Assembly (NCBI RefSeq): GCF_000219625.1
Contig: NC_018212.1
Location: 806,001 to 870,000, forward strand
Reading direction: 5' to 3'
Length of the DNA stretch: 64,000 nucleotides
Origin: Zymoseptoria tritici IPO323
Lineage: Eukaryota > Ascomycota > Dothideomycetes > Mycosphaerellales > Mycosphaerellaceae
The notes under the pieces are model-generated. The model did no database searches, was not told the DNA's origin, and was given only the letters and a program-made list of their open reading frames with translations. The position numbers and the translations under genes are program-made. Shown one piece after another: positions 54,787 through 64,000 of this stretch. How positions within the stretch are numbered: the first letter of the stretch is position 1; each line of letters starts with the position of its first letter.

Positions 54787-55594
54787 ATGTCCATCTCCGT
54801 GGAGAGCTTCACAAAAGCAATCACAACTCTCGACCGTACTTGGAAGTCCCTCGAGACATCAACAGAATGGGATGATGTAGCCGTAGCAAAGCAGGTATAT
54901 CTCCCAACGGGCCACTGGTATCCCGACAGTGAAGCTCATGGACCAACAGCTACAAGTCGGCGCCGTACCCTTCCTCCGCATTCATCGACGCCTCAACCCA
55001 CGATTTTCATCAACTCAGCACTCGCAAGAAGCAGCACCACAGTTCGATGAACCCATCCTCGAAGAACTCGATCCCGAGTCCCTTCTCTCACCCTCCACCG
55101 CATCAAGCCCCACGCAAGGACAACTCGTAACCTACGAGATCATCCATTCGCCAACCTACCTCGTGCCCGTGCTCTACCTCTACCTCGCACCCAGCAAACT
55201 CTCATCCCACTCACAGATTGCCCCACAGCCCGCGATGGAAGAGTTGTACGACCTACTCGTGCCGGCGGCTTATCGATCCCAGTTGGACAGTGTTGGTCCA
55301 ATGGGCGCTCTGAGCAGAACGGAACACCCGCTCCGAGGATTCGTGTGTTGGTTTGTGCATCCTTGTTTGACGCAGGAGGCTATGACGGGAATGATGGGTA
55401 GCGACGAAAGCGAAAAGGAGGGCGAGTGGAAAGGTAGGGAGATGGAGTATTTGATGAAGTGGTTTGGCATCGTAGGAGGATCTGTGGGGTTGAGAGTGCC
55501 GGTTGAGGTTGCGAGGGCGATTGATAGTGGGATTGCGAATGAGGCGCTCAGTCGTGCCAGTCGAAGGACGGAGAACACTCAGATCCGTCCCTGA
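54787..55594 (+). CDS. atg10: Atg10-like E2 autophagy-conjugating enzyme
   Basis: Exons 54787-54894 and 54950-55594 (250 residues). The intron of 55 nt ends ACCAACAG; using the nearer AG at 54929 would create a stop, so this junction is the one that keeps the frame. Features: N-terminal helix with Trp (TKAITTLDRTWKSLETSTEW), LQVGAVPFLRIHRRL, YEIIHSPTYLVPVLYLYL and the catalytic HPC motif in GFVCWFVHPCLTQEAM. Atg10 joins Atg12 to Atg5 in autophagosome formation. The length is somewhat above the usual ~170-200 because of an inserted Ser/Pro/Glu loop. Single-copy housekeeping gene. Confidence 0.85.
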
Positions 55595-55839
55595 TGTTAT
55601 CGAAAGCCGCGCAGAGACGGCCTGCGTTGGTCTTGCTGCAAGTTTTTTTGCATGCAGCGCAGGAAGGCTCTAATAGCGTGAGGATGTGTTAGAAATTGGT
55701 GAGGCAAAAGCCGGACTTTTGGTCAAATACCTACACGCTCCACAATGTCCGGTGCAGGCTGCATGGATGCTGCCAATGCTCGCGTCTTCTCTCATCTTGA
55801 GCTCCCATGTGGTGTTGCCTTCGCATCTCATCCACCACC

Positions 55840-56515
55840 TCAATCATCCCCATCACTCATCTCCATCTCCTCGCCACTGTCCTCCTCCATAGCCGCATCC
55901 CCCTCCTCATCCTCGTCCTCTTCTCTCCGCCTCTTAATCCCCGCCGCCGGACTAGGCACATTCTCCGCGCCTCCATTCGTCGCTGTCGGCAATCCCGGCG
56001 GAGGTGGCAGTCCGCTCGGCGGAACAGGCAACGATCCAGGCGGTGGAGGTAGCGCACTAGTGTTCGAAGCAACTTTCTCCGCCGCGGTGGCTGCAGCACT
56101 CTCTTTCGCGGCCGCGAGTTTCGGATCGACAAATGTTCCCGTGAGCTTCGCAATCGTTTGGGAGCGGGACTTGGCGTATGCGATTCTCTGCGTATCATTA
56201 GCATCTACCATTCACCTCCATGCGCTCCTTGCAGAGCGAACTCACCATCTCTCGTCCAAAGAACTCCATATTATTCAGGTTTCGCATAGCCAGCTGCGCG
56301 CTATTGATATCGCGGAACAGAATATGTGCTTGTCCGCGCATCTTTGGAGTTTTCAGTGCGGTGATGTCGATTACGGGTCCGTAAGTTGAGAAGAGCATGT
56401 AGAGGTTTCGTTTGAGGTCGGATTTTTGGAGTTTTTCGGGCAGGTTTTGGATGTAAAGGGATTGGTTGGGAGTGAGGCGGGCTTCGGTGCCTGGTGCTGA
56501 GGCGTTTGCGGCCAT
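55840..56515 (-). CDS. U2 snRNP B''/U1A-like RNA-binding protein
   Basis: Exons 56515-56246 and 56187-55840 (205 residues). The N-terminal RRM is typical of the U1A/U2B'' family: SLYIQNLPEKLQKSDLKRNL (RNP2), YMLFSTYGPVIDITALKTPK, MRGQAHILFRDINSAQLAMR (RNP1) and NLNNMEFFGREMRIAYAKSR. The C-terminal half is Ala/Pro-rich with a KRRREED basic patch and an acidic tail. No second RRM is present, as in some fungal members. It acts in the spliceosome on U1 or U2 snRNA. Head-to-head with the ARPC1 gene, 229 bp apart. Confidence 0.88.
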
Positions 56516-56744
56516 GGTGGGTGTCGTTGTTGAGGCGGGAGGGAAAAGAGGTTTTTAGATGTACATGCGATCAAAAGTTGTCGCGCATTGGAACTTTGAA
56601 GCTTTCCAGCCAGCGCCAAGCATACAGCGATCGGCCCCACCTTACTACGTCGTCCCTCCTTCAAGTCCGCGTGTTCTGCATCTTCTTTTCCATTCACTCT
56701 TCCAAGACAGTAGAGACCTCACCCCTCCTGTCGACTTCTTCACC
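56516..56744. promoter_or_regulatory. Divergent promoter of U2B''-like and ARPC1 genes
   Basis: Only 229 bp separate the two start codons, so both promoters must lie here. A pyrimidine-rich run (56657-56735) precedes the ARPC1 ATG, as in many fungal housekeeping promoters. Confidence 0.6.
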
Positions 56745-57851
56745 ATGGCCTCCCCACAAGTCCACCACCTCTTCCACGCCCCCATCTCCGACCACTCCTT
56801 CTCCGCCGACCACTCCACCCTCGCCGTAACCCGCGACAACGCCGTGGAACTCTACGCCTCCACAGGCAGCGGCTTCAAACTCGCCGACGAACTCCGCGGC
56901 CACGACAAGACCGTCACGGGCGTAGATATTGCTCCCAACTCCGGCCGCATCGTAACCTGCTCTCAAGACCGCAATGCCTACGTCTGGGAACCTTCTGCGA
57001 CTGGACAGTGGAAACCCACACTCGTCTTGTTGAGAATCAATCGTGCGGCGACATGTGTGAGATGGAGTCCAAGCGAGACCAAGTTCGCCGTGGGGAGTGG
57101 AGCTCGGATCATCGCCATCTGCTACTTTGAAGAGGAGAACGACTGGTGGGTTTCGAAACACCTCAAGAAGCCGCTCCGCAGCACCGTCACTTCGGTAGCA
57201 TGGCATCCCAACTCTGTCCTCCTGGCCGCGGGATCCACAGACGGACACGCGAGAGTCCTGTCCTCGTTCATCAAGGGCAACGACGAGAGACCGGAGCCCT
57301 CGGCGTGGGGTGAGAGACTACCGTTCAACACCGTTTGTGGGGAGTACCTCAACTCCACCGCTGGGTGGGTGCATAGCGTAGCCTTCTCACCTTCAGGAAA
57401 CGCACTGGCCTTTACGGCCCACGACAGCAGTATCACGGTCGTCTACCCCTCCGCTCCCGAACAGCCGCCTCAAGCTGTCATCAGCATCGCGACCCAGCTC
57501 CTGCCGTTCGCGGACATGCTCTGGATCAGCGAGTCGGAGATCGTGTGTGCAGGATATGACTGCGAGGTGTACAGATTCAGTGGGGATGTAGGCGGCTGGA
57601 AATTGACGGGTTCGTTGGAGAAGAGCAGTGCTGGAGCTGGTGGTCCGGCGAAAGAAGAGAGCGCGTTGAACATGTTCAGGTCGATGGATCTGAAGGGACG
57701 GAGCGGAGGGAATGTGGATGACACCAAGTTGAGGACGGTGCATCAGAATACTGTCAACAGTGTGCGGGCGTATGAAGGTGGTGGGAGTGGGCAGGTTACG
57801 AAGATTAGTACGGCGGGTGTGGATGGGCGGGTTGTTGTTTGGGGACTTTGA
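56745..57851 (+). CDS. arc40: Arp2/3 complex subunit 1 (ARPC1/Arc40)
   Basis: A single exon, 368 residues from ATG 56745 (MASPQVHHLFHAPISDHSFS). WD-repeat protein with recognisable ARPC1 stretches: LRGHDKTVTGVDIAPNSGRI, VTCSQDRNAYVW, VLLRINRAATCVRWSPSETK, FAVGSGARIIAICYFEEEND, WWVSKHLKKPLRSTVTSVAW, AGSTDGHARV, WVHSVAFSPSGNALAFTAHD and the last repeat ISTAGVDGRVVVWGL. It belongs to the actin-nucleating Arp2/3 complex at endocytic patches. The upstream open frame has no ATG fitting the family, so this start is preferred. Confidence 0.95.
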   Translation: MASPQVHHLFHAPISDHSFSADHSTLAVTRDNAVELYASTGSGFKLADELRGHDKTVTGVDIAPNSGRIVTCSQDRNAYVWEPSATGQWKPTLVLLRINRAATCVRWSPSETKFAVGSGARIIAICYFEEENDWWVSKHLKKPLRSTVTSVAWHPNSVLLAAGSTDGHARVLSSFIKGNDERPEPSAWGERLPFNTVCGEYLNSTAGWVHSVAFSPSGNALAFTAHDSSITVVYPSAPEQPPQAVISIATQLLPFADMLWISESEIVCAGYDCEVYRFSGDVGGWKLTGSLEKSSAGAGGPAKEESALNMFRSMDLKGRSGGNVDDTKLRTVHQNTVNSVRAYEGGGSGQVTKISTAGVDGRVVVWGL

Positions 57852-58140
57852 GGGCTCGGTGGGTGTCGAATGTCCGCTGATCAGAGACCCGGCAGTCGAG
57901 AACGCGCAAGAGCGCATGCGTCGAACCTCATACCAGCGCAAGCTGCCACAAAATGAAAGTCTGAAGCGAGATCTCGCCCTTTGAAGAGCCATCATTCATG
58001 TCATTCCTGATCGCAAAAGTGAACTAATTACTGCCGGATACATAAAATGCCGGATACATAAAATGCCCACCACATGTCCTCCACCAAACGAACAGAGAGA
58101 CGCTGGAGTATCTCTCTCACATCTATCCATTCATCCACAC

Positions 58141-59541
58141 TTATTCCCTCCCCCTCACCCTCCTCCCCCAATCATCCCCCACCCTCGCCGCATCCACAAC
58201 CTCCATCTCCTTCCCCAGTCCCACCATCGCACTCCTTTCCCACCACCTCTGCTCTTTCCCTTGCCCGCCCTCGTCCTCGTCCGTTGTATCCGCCAACCCT
58301 CCATGTCCCCCATCCCCCACCACAAGCACAGTATGTCCCACCCAGCCCTTCAATTCACTTACAATCTCCCCCTCTTTGCCAGCGAGGACATCCGAAACAT
58401 AGACGATTTGCGGCGCGAGATGGCGCAGCATGGAGATGTATCCCTGGGGAGTGGTGAAGGGCATGATCTGCGTCGGGTGCGTGACGAGGGAGAGAGCTTG
58501 GGTGTATAGCGCGTCGAAGTGGTCTGACGAGGGGGACCCCTCGGAGCCTGGTGTGAGAGCGGGGGTGGAGATGGCGGAGTAGGAGGAGTCGCCGAGGGTG
58601 GAGGGGAGGGACGGCAGGGACTTCAGGTTGGGGCTGTAGATTAGGATGAAGAGTTCGGTTGTTGAGGGGTCGTGGTGGGGTGGGAGGTGGGAGAGGATGG
58701 ACTGTGAGGAGAGTGCAGTGTTAGTTATGTTGAAAGGGGTGGATGAGGGTATGGTATGACTTACAGCGTGTTCGGTGTAGAAATCCGCATCGTCCGCCTC
58801 CTCGCGAGGATCGAAGTCCGCGCTCAACACCACGGCGACAGTACGCTTCGCTTTCCCACTCTTGCCCGTCCGCTGTCGATCATCCGCCTCTTCACTCCAC
58901 CGTTCATGGTCGCTGAATCCATCCCGTTCCTCCCTCCTCGCGTTCATCACCACTTCCTCCGCCCGATCGCCATGATTACTCTCCACCTCGATGATACTGC
59001 TCAACGCCGCTCCCGCCGCCGCACCCGCCGCAGCAACCTGTCGCGACGCAGTATCGAAGAATTGCTGCGGACTCGGTGTCCTCCTAATCACACCACTCAT
59101 GCGACCCAGAAACGTCGCATCTGTGCGCTGCTGCTCTACGTTTCGCGATTGTTCTGTCGATGTCGAAGCTCCTCCTCCGTAGAATGTGCTCGCTGCTCCT
59201 CCAGCTCCATATCCTTCCGCTCCGACTGTCGCAGGTCCGCTTTGGGGTCGCTGATGGGGCAGTATACCCGTCGGCTCGGCCCCTGGAGGAGGACCGTATA
59301 CACCTCCACCACTCGCGTTCGACGGTCGTTGCGGTTTGTCCTCGGGATATTCGTCCTCGTCAGATCGTTCCGACCATGCCCAAGCTGCTAGCCCGCCCAC
59401 GGCGAGTGTTCCGATTGTGACGAGCGGCACCCAGTAGCCGAAGATGGAGTGGCCATGGCTTCCTCCAGCTGGAGGTGGTGGGGCCGGGATGTAGTTCGGT
59501 CGACGATTCCGGGTTGTGGTTGTTGTTTTGCGGTAAGGCAT
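58141..59541 (-). CDS. Peroxin-22-like membrane protein
   Basis: One open frame, but a proper intron sits inside it: GTAAGT at 58764 down to CACAG at 58702 (63 nt, branch ACTAAC). It is a multiple of three and stop-free, so the spliced product is 445 residues. N-terminal basic stretch, one membrane helix (YWVPLVTIGTLAVGGLAAWA), long disordered linker rich in Gly/Ser/Pro, then a Rossmann-like C-terminal domain (RTVAVVLSADFDP, ELFILIYSPNLKSLPSLPST, GYISMLRHLAPQIVYVSDVL, VGHTVLVVGDGGHGGLADTT). The layout matches fungal peroxin-22-like proteins that anchor Pex4 at peroxisomes; this assignment is tentative. Confidence 0.6.
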   Translation of the reverse strand: MPYRKTTTTTRNRRPNYIPAPPPPAGGSHGHSIFGYWVPLVTIGTLAVGGLAAWAWSERSDEDEYPEDKPQRPSNASGGGVYGPPPGAEPTGILPHQRPQSGPATVGAEGYGAGGAASTFYGGGASTSTEQSRNVEQQRTDATFLGRMSGVIRRTPSPQQFFDTASRQVAAAGAAAGAALSSIIEVESNHGDRAEEVVMNARREERDGFSDHERWSEEADDRQRTGKSGKAKRTVAVVLSADFDPREEADDADFYTEHAVSHTIPSSTPFNITNTALSSQSILSHLPPHHDPSTTELFILIYSPNLKSLPSLPSTLGDSSYSAISTPALTPGSEGSPSSDHFDALYTQALSLVTHPTQIMPFTTPQGYISMLRHLAPQIVYVSDVLAGKEGEIVSELKGWVGHTVLVVGDGGHGGLADTTDEDEGGQGKEQRWWERSAMVGLGKEMEVVDAARVGDDWGRRVRGRE

Positions 59542-60061
59542 TTTATGTGTCCTTCTTCTTGTGTAGGGTGAGACGACGTTGGAGTCTACATTGGACGTTT
59601 GCGCGGGAGGGAGGTTTCAACGGTGGGTGTATTGGTGGTGGTCGGGACGTTTTGTTGACTTGCGCGGTGGCTGGTCGTCAGGGTGGAGGGTGGAGGTTGG
59701 AGAACGGAGCTTAATGCCGCCTCGGTCGAACCCTAAATGTGACCACACTTAACCCTACGAACGAAGTAACCCTAAGCATGGATATACGCTCACTATGGAC
59801 TCGTTCGTTCGGACAGAGAATTCGATATTGAGACGCTCACATTGATCATGTCGGATACTGAACGCCAGATCGCCATGCAGGAGAGATGTAGATTGAGAGA
59901 TCTGAGATGAATTTCAAGTTTTTCAAGATTGCCATCCCAATCACTTTAGGACCTCCTCGAGTATCAATCGTCAGCTGAACACACTTCTCAACTCGAAGCG
60001 TCCAGTTCGTCCGCCATAATCCCCTCTGCCTCCCTCCTTCACTCCGCCTACTGCGGCCCGC
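59542..60061. other. Intergenic
   Basis: Upstream region of the peroxin-22-like gene and downstream of the next minus-strand gene; nothing recognisable. Confidence 0.5.
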
Positions 60062-61960
60062 CTACTGCGGCAGAACAGTCGGCACCGGCCCTCTCGTCGT
60101 AGTCCTGGGCAACTCCGGCACCGCAGGAGTCGGCACACAAGCACAAGCACTACTAACCGCCGCAACAACATCCCCACTCCCACAACCCTCCTTAGCGTAC
60201 TCCGGGATCAATCCCTCCTCATCCCTCTGCCTCAGCATCCAACTCGCACAAAACTCGCTACTCTGCTCCAGCCGTCCTTCAATACTACTCGCTCGCATCG
60301 ACACCAAACACTGATCCGACTCGCACACCGCCGGCTTTGGACACTCCTTACTCTTCATCTTGACCAGAAAAGAGCCGCGCTCGATGGTATGTACGAAGAT
60401 GAACCCAGACTTGAAGCCAGCATAGGAGTGCCAGGATCCCGCGAACTGCACGATACCACCACCTTCGGCCTCGTCGTCTTCAGGATAGATGTCCAGGAAT
60501 CCCGCCTCGCAGACGCTATTGCCAGACGGATCGGATGTCACAGAGCTGATATCCCAGACATTGAGGCCGTTGCCGTAGTTGGATTGGTAGAGGTAGTTGT
60601 CGTAGACGTACTGGTTGTGGTCGATGGAACGTTTGCGTCCCGCGAAGTGGCCGGCGTAGTGCGGATTTTCGAGGTCGCGGATGTCGAGGATGTGGGTTGT
60701 GGGCAGGCCTTGGGTCATGGGACCGACTTTGGCATCGCGCTCGTCGAACTCATCGTCGAGGAAGAGGTATTCTTGCCAGGTTGCGTTGTTGACGGCGCCT
60801 TGGTGAGCGTATTCGACGCCGGGGTAGGATGTTCGGGAGATGATGTTTGTGACGTTACCGGTTTTGTCGGTGACGTCGTAGATGGTGAGGGAGTCTTCAT
60901 TGTAGGCTGTAGAGTGGCAGAGTCAGCATGTGTCTGTGGCAAGAGACGAACGAGAACAACTTACCATAGCAGATGTCACGACCGAAGTAACGCTCATCAG
61001 GACCTCGATAGACGAGACACTCAGCGTCGTGAACGTAGCCGTCACCCGCAGCACATCCCGGACTGAAGACGTTCTCCGGATCAGTTGTGTCGAGGAAGAT
61101 GAGTCCACCTTTGCATGGGAGATCTGCTGCTCGAACTCGGACGGTTTCGTTGCCACCAACGGATCCGCAGGCAATCGCATAGTTCAGCTCGTTGTTCACG
61201 ACGATGTTGTGAGTCCGTCCAACTGGCAGCTCGTCCCAGTGAGCGGTGAGGTCATCTTGTGTGAAGTTCTTTGGCGTGGCCGGATCGAGGTCGAGCAGTT
61301 TCTTCCTGGATGAGAGGTCAGTGACGAGGTCATAAAGGCAGCCGTTTCAATACGTACATGTCAAAGAATGCAACTCCATGGTGGATGGCTTCAGACCCGA
61401 TGACAGCATAGTCACGAAGGATGCGAATCTCCCGCCAGTTGGAGCCCACACCATCATACGGCGGCAGACGTCCAAGATACGAAATCTTGCCCTCTGGAAG
61501 GATCTCGGCAAACGCAGTACCATCATACTGTCCGATAGCGACAAATTCTCTGCCGCATTCAGAGGTCCAACCCCACATCGACGAGCCGCGACTGGAGTTG
61601 CTACCGAGCATGGAGTGCGGCAGGAAATGGTACAGGTCAATGTTGTTGCACTGGAAAGTATTGTTGAAGTCTCCAGGCACACCGGCGACGAATCCGTTCT
61701 CACAGGGAGTGTAGCCGAGCTCGGGATACTTGGAGCTATCCATGGCGCCTGATTCCATCTCGGCTTCCCATTGAGCCTGAGAGTGAGGTGTCAGCCTTGT
61801 GCATCGGTCAAGCTAGCCCATTGAGTAAGTCTACCATTTTGATACCCATGATGTGAGCATGGGCAGCCCCGGACTCATATTCCTCGGCGCTGAACGCAGC
61901 AGTACTGATACCCAGCAGGGTCGAGCATGCCGCTAGCAGAGAAAGCCCGAGTCGAACCAT
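60062..61960 (-). CDS. Secreted choice-of-anchor-B family protein, four exons
   Basis: Exons 61960-61835, 61776-61358, 61305-60965 and 60906-60062, with introns of 58, 52 and 58 nt, all in phase (576 residues). Signal MVRLGLSLLAACSTLLGIST. The body has LVIVD-type repeats of this family (AGVPGDFNNTFQCNNIDLYH, SMWGWTSECGREFVAIGQYD, IRILRDYAVIGSEAIHHGVA, AADLPCKGGLIFLDTTDPEN, DSLTIYDVTDKTGNVTNIIS, AHQGAVNNATWQEYLFLDDE, NQYVYDNYLYQSNYGNGLNV), a 7- or 8-bladed repeat fold. Many cysteines and sequons. The C-terminal Cys/Thr/Pro stretch may carry a wall-linked end. The function of the fungal proteins is unknown. Confidence 0.88.
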
Positions 61961-63024
61961 GATGGAAATATGAATGAGAGGAAAATAATATACCTGATCC
62001 AGAAGCCAGAGAGGGCCTCAATGTACTCACACTTCAATATATATGCCTTTCCTTTTCCTTCTTCAGCCGGCAAGAAATCCTTCGCCATGATATTGAATGG
62101 AACCCAAGACGCAGCAGCTCCTGGATCGAGCTGTTCACGCGATAAGATGCCTTCCAATATGCAAATACGCGAGGGACCCGGCGGCGTATGGAGCAGCACT
62201 CTTGCGAATGAGCCATCATGGATGCACGCCGAGTAGTCGCTCTCGGTCTGTACAGTCCTGCTGGGCCAGAATGCAATGCATGCCGCGAGAAATAGCAGCT
62301 TGGCGACGTAGGCATGCTTGGGATTAGACCTGTATAGGCAGGTCGAAGGTCGCTTGGGCAATGGCTATGCAGGCGCTGAAGGCCATAACGACGACTCGAC
62401 CAGGATATCAACGATAGGCCAAAGCCCAGTTGGGAGTGTGATCTCGACGGACGGTTGAAGGAAGAGCAATCGACTCGAGGTTGAGTCGAAGGAAGGACGG
62501 CGAGGGAGCCGTATCTTATGTAAGCGAAAATACGTGCCTGAGGCATGAGTAGCGCGATTGTCTTCCTGCCTTCTTCCTCCATCTCCTCGTTCATCGTAAA
62601 TTTCTACTCCATCTCGACTGCGATTCTCGGATAGCAGAACTTCCGCTTGCCTTCGGACCTGTTACGAAGCACAGCCTCGTCTCCATGCAGTCATCAGCGT
62701 ATCAGTGTCTGCCTTTTGGAAAGGTTGTCGAAGCCAGAGCCAATGCCAGGCCGTGGAACCGTCGAAAGCTCTCTGAAAGAGACAGGGATGGGGCTCGATG
62801 GCGCACGTCTGACCGCCGCTTCGTCCGGTCCATGGCGATCCGGTTCAAGGGTCACCATACGCAGGTAAAGGTGGAGTGCTCACACTCGTACAACGCACTC
62901 TTAGATAAACGACGGCAAGTAGAATGACGCTCAAGACCGAGTCGACTTTGTTTTTATATTCACTTTCTTGTCCTCCTGGTCCGTAAGACGCGCTACTCTG
63001 ACGAGTCCATCTCGACAGCCTTTC
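61961..63024. other. Intergenic, divergent promoters
   Basis: Between the secreted protein gene and the P450. Frames overlap and have no motifs. Confidence 0.5.
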
Positions 63025-64000
63025 ATGAACATGGCCGAAGTTTTCCACCCTTCACTACTGCTGACAGCAGCAGTCGCTGGCGTGGCGACGCACATCGTGT
63101 ACTTCCAGCGATGTGAATACACGCGACACATGCGCACGCTCGTCTGGCTGTTTCTGGGTGCCATCGCCGCTGGTCCGTTACTGCTTGCACGATTCGGCGC
63201 TGCGTCCATCACAGCATGCATCCTAACGAACACTGCGTTGATCGGTACCTTCGTCACGGCTACGATACTCAGCACATTGTTCTACAGACTCTTTCTAAAT
63301 CCTCTCAACCGCTTTCCCGGACCGTACCTTGCGCGACTCAGCAACTTCTGGATCGCCTTCCATGTCGGTAAAGACCTCAATCACCACCTCAAATTGGAAG
63401 CTCTTCATCGGTAGGTCGATAGTACATCAGATGTTCCGCCGAGAGAATGCTAATGTGGGTGATCTGCTTGGGTAGTCAATATGGCTCCATCGTCAGGGTA
63501 GGCGCAAATCGTCTGTCCATCATCCACCCTGACGTTATTGATGCCGGTTTGAAAAACGACAGCGTGGCTTCCAAAGGTCCATCGTACGATCATGATCATC
63601 CTCACAGCAACCTACATGGACTGCGAGACAAAAAGGTTCACGACAAGCTGCGAAACAATGTATGGGCACCGGCATTCTCCGATCGAGCGCTTCGCGAATA
63701 CGAGCCACAAGTCCGTGTCTTCGTCGACAAAGTTCTTGCGCAGATCGCGAAACGAGAGGGACAACCCATGAATCTCTCCATGTGGTTTGTCTTGTTCTCA
63801 TTCGATGTGATGTGGGCTCTTGCGTTTGGGAAGTACTACGGATACATTGGTAAGAAAGTGAAGTGCAGAAGGCCTCCAGTGTTCGAGACTGTCTCGGACG
63901 CCGGGGCCTTCGTCCAGTCCACATTGTCTACGACATCCGCTGACCTTATACGCTTTGCTTTTGCAGATGCAGGTGAGAGGCATGAAATGCAAAACATACT
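63025..64000 (+). CDS. Cytochrome P450, 5' part only (runs off window)
   Basis: Exons 63025-63410, 63476-63849 and 63967 to the window end, in phase. MNMAEVFHPSLLLTAAVAGV starts a multi-helix anchor, then the P450 entry FYRLFLNPLNRFPGPYLARL. The next exon reads QYGSIVRVGANRLSIIHPDV, then GLRDKKVHDKLRNNVWAPAF (C-helix region) and MWFVLFSFDVMWALAFGKYY. The I-helix, ExxR and heme loop lie beyond base 64000. The pattern resembles the pisatin-demethylase/benzoate-hydroxylase-like fungal P450s. ATG 63031 is an alternative start. Confidence 0.85.

Noticed and set aside
61970..62594. ORFs up to 186 codons upstream of the choice-of-anchor-B gene
   Set aside because: Different overlapping frames, Ser/Arg-rich, no motif; more likely promoter DNA.

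Overview
The window looks like a piece of a filamentous ascomycete chromosome, most likely Dothideomycetes. Genes carry several short introns (about 50-75 nt, GTRNGT donors, CTNAC-type branch points). The conserved genes are ascomycete-type (GPD, UBX protein, Atg10, U2B''/U1A-like, ARPC1). Two transposons carry the signature of repeat-induced point mutation (RIP): CpA has become TpA on both strands and stops fill otherwise readable frames. No rRNA, tRNA or CRISPR was seen.

Layout. 1-3.15 kb: left-truncated, RIP-killed LTR retrotransposon on the minus strand (gag zinc knuckle, then aspartic protease). 4.5-11.9 kb: a conserved hypothetical gene, a broken SDR pseudogene, a three-exon small secreted cysteine-rich gene, a 48-bp-repeat protein gene and a CmcJ/AsaB-like oxygenase. 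12.22-15.44 kb: a complete RIP-mutated Mutator-like element with 42-bp terminal inverted repeats and a 9-bp target duplication. 16-26.5 kb: a secondary-metabolism block with an FAD-linked oxidase, an interrupted repeat gene that I read as a kexin-processed RiPP precursor, a divergent UstYa-like (DUF3328) gene and a cytochrome P450. 27-47 kb: accessory DNA with a truncated choline-kinase-like pseudogene, a secreted zinc protease, orphan secreted or surface proteins, a rhodopsin-domain receptor-like protein, a second UstYa-like gene, a decayed secreted-protein pseudogene, a berberine-bridge-type oxidase and an MFS transporter. 48.8-62 kb: compact conserved block (GPD1, UBX protein, hypothetical, Atg10, U2B''-like, ARPC1, peroxin-22-like, choice-of-anchor-B secreted protein). 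63-64 kb: 5' part of another P450.

Main result. Splicing the minus-strand repeat at 20744-21562 gives a 163-residue secreted precursor: signal peptide, KR, four repeats that each end in a Tyr-rich decapeptide before KR (SPYYGSGNNY once, SPYYGDRQNY three times), then an EAEAEA tail. This is the architecture of dikaritin/ustiloxin-type fungal RiPP precursors. Two proteins with paired HxxHC motifs (the UstYa family that oxidatively cyclises such peptides), a P450, FAD oxidases and an MFS exporter lie nearby. I infer a dikaritin-like cluster with a core sequence I do not recognise; the product and exact boundaries are not visible from sequence.
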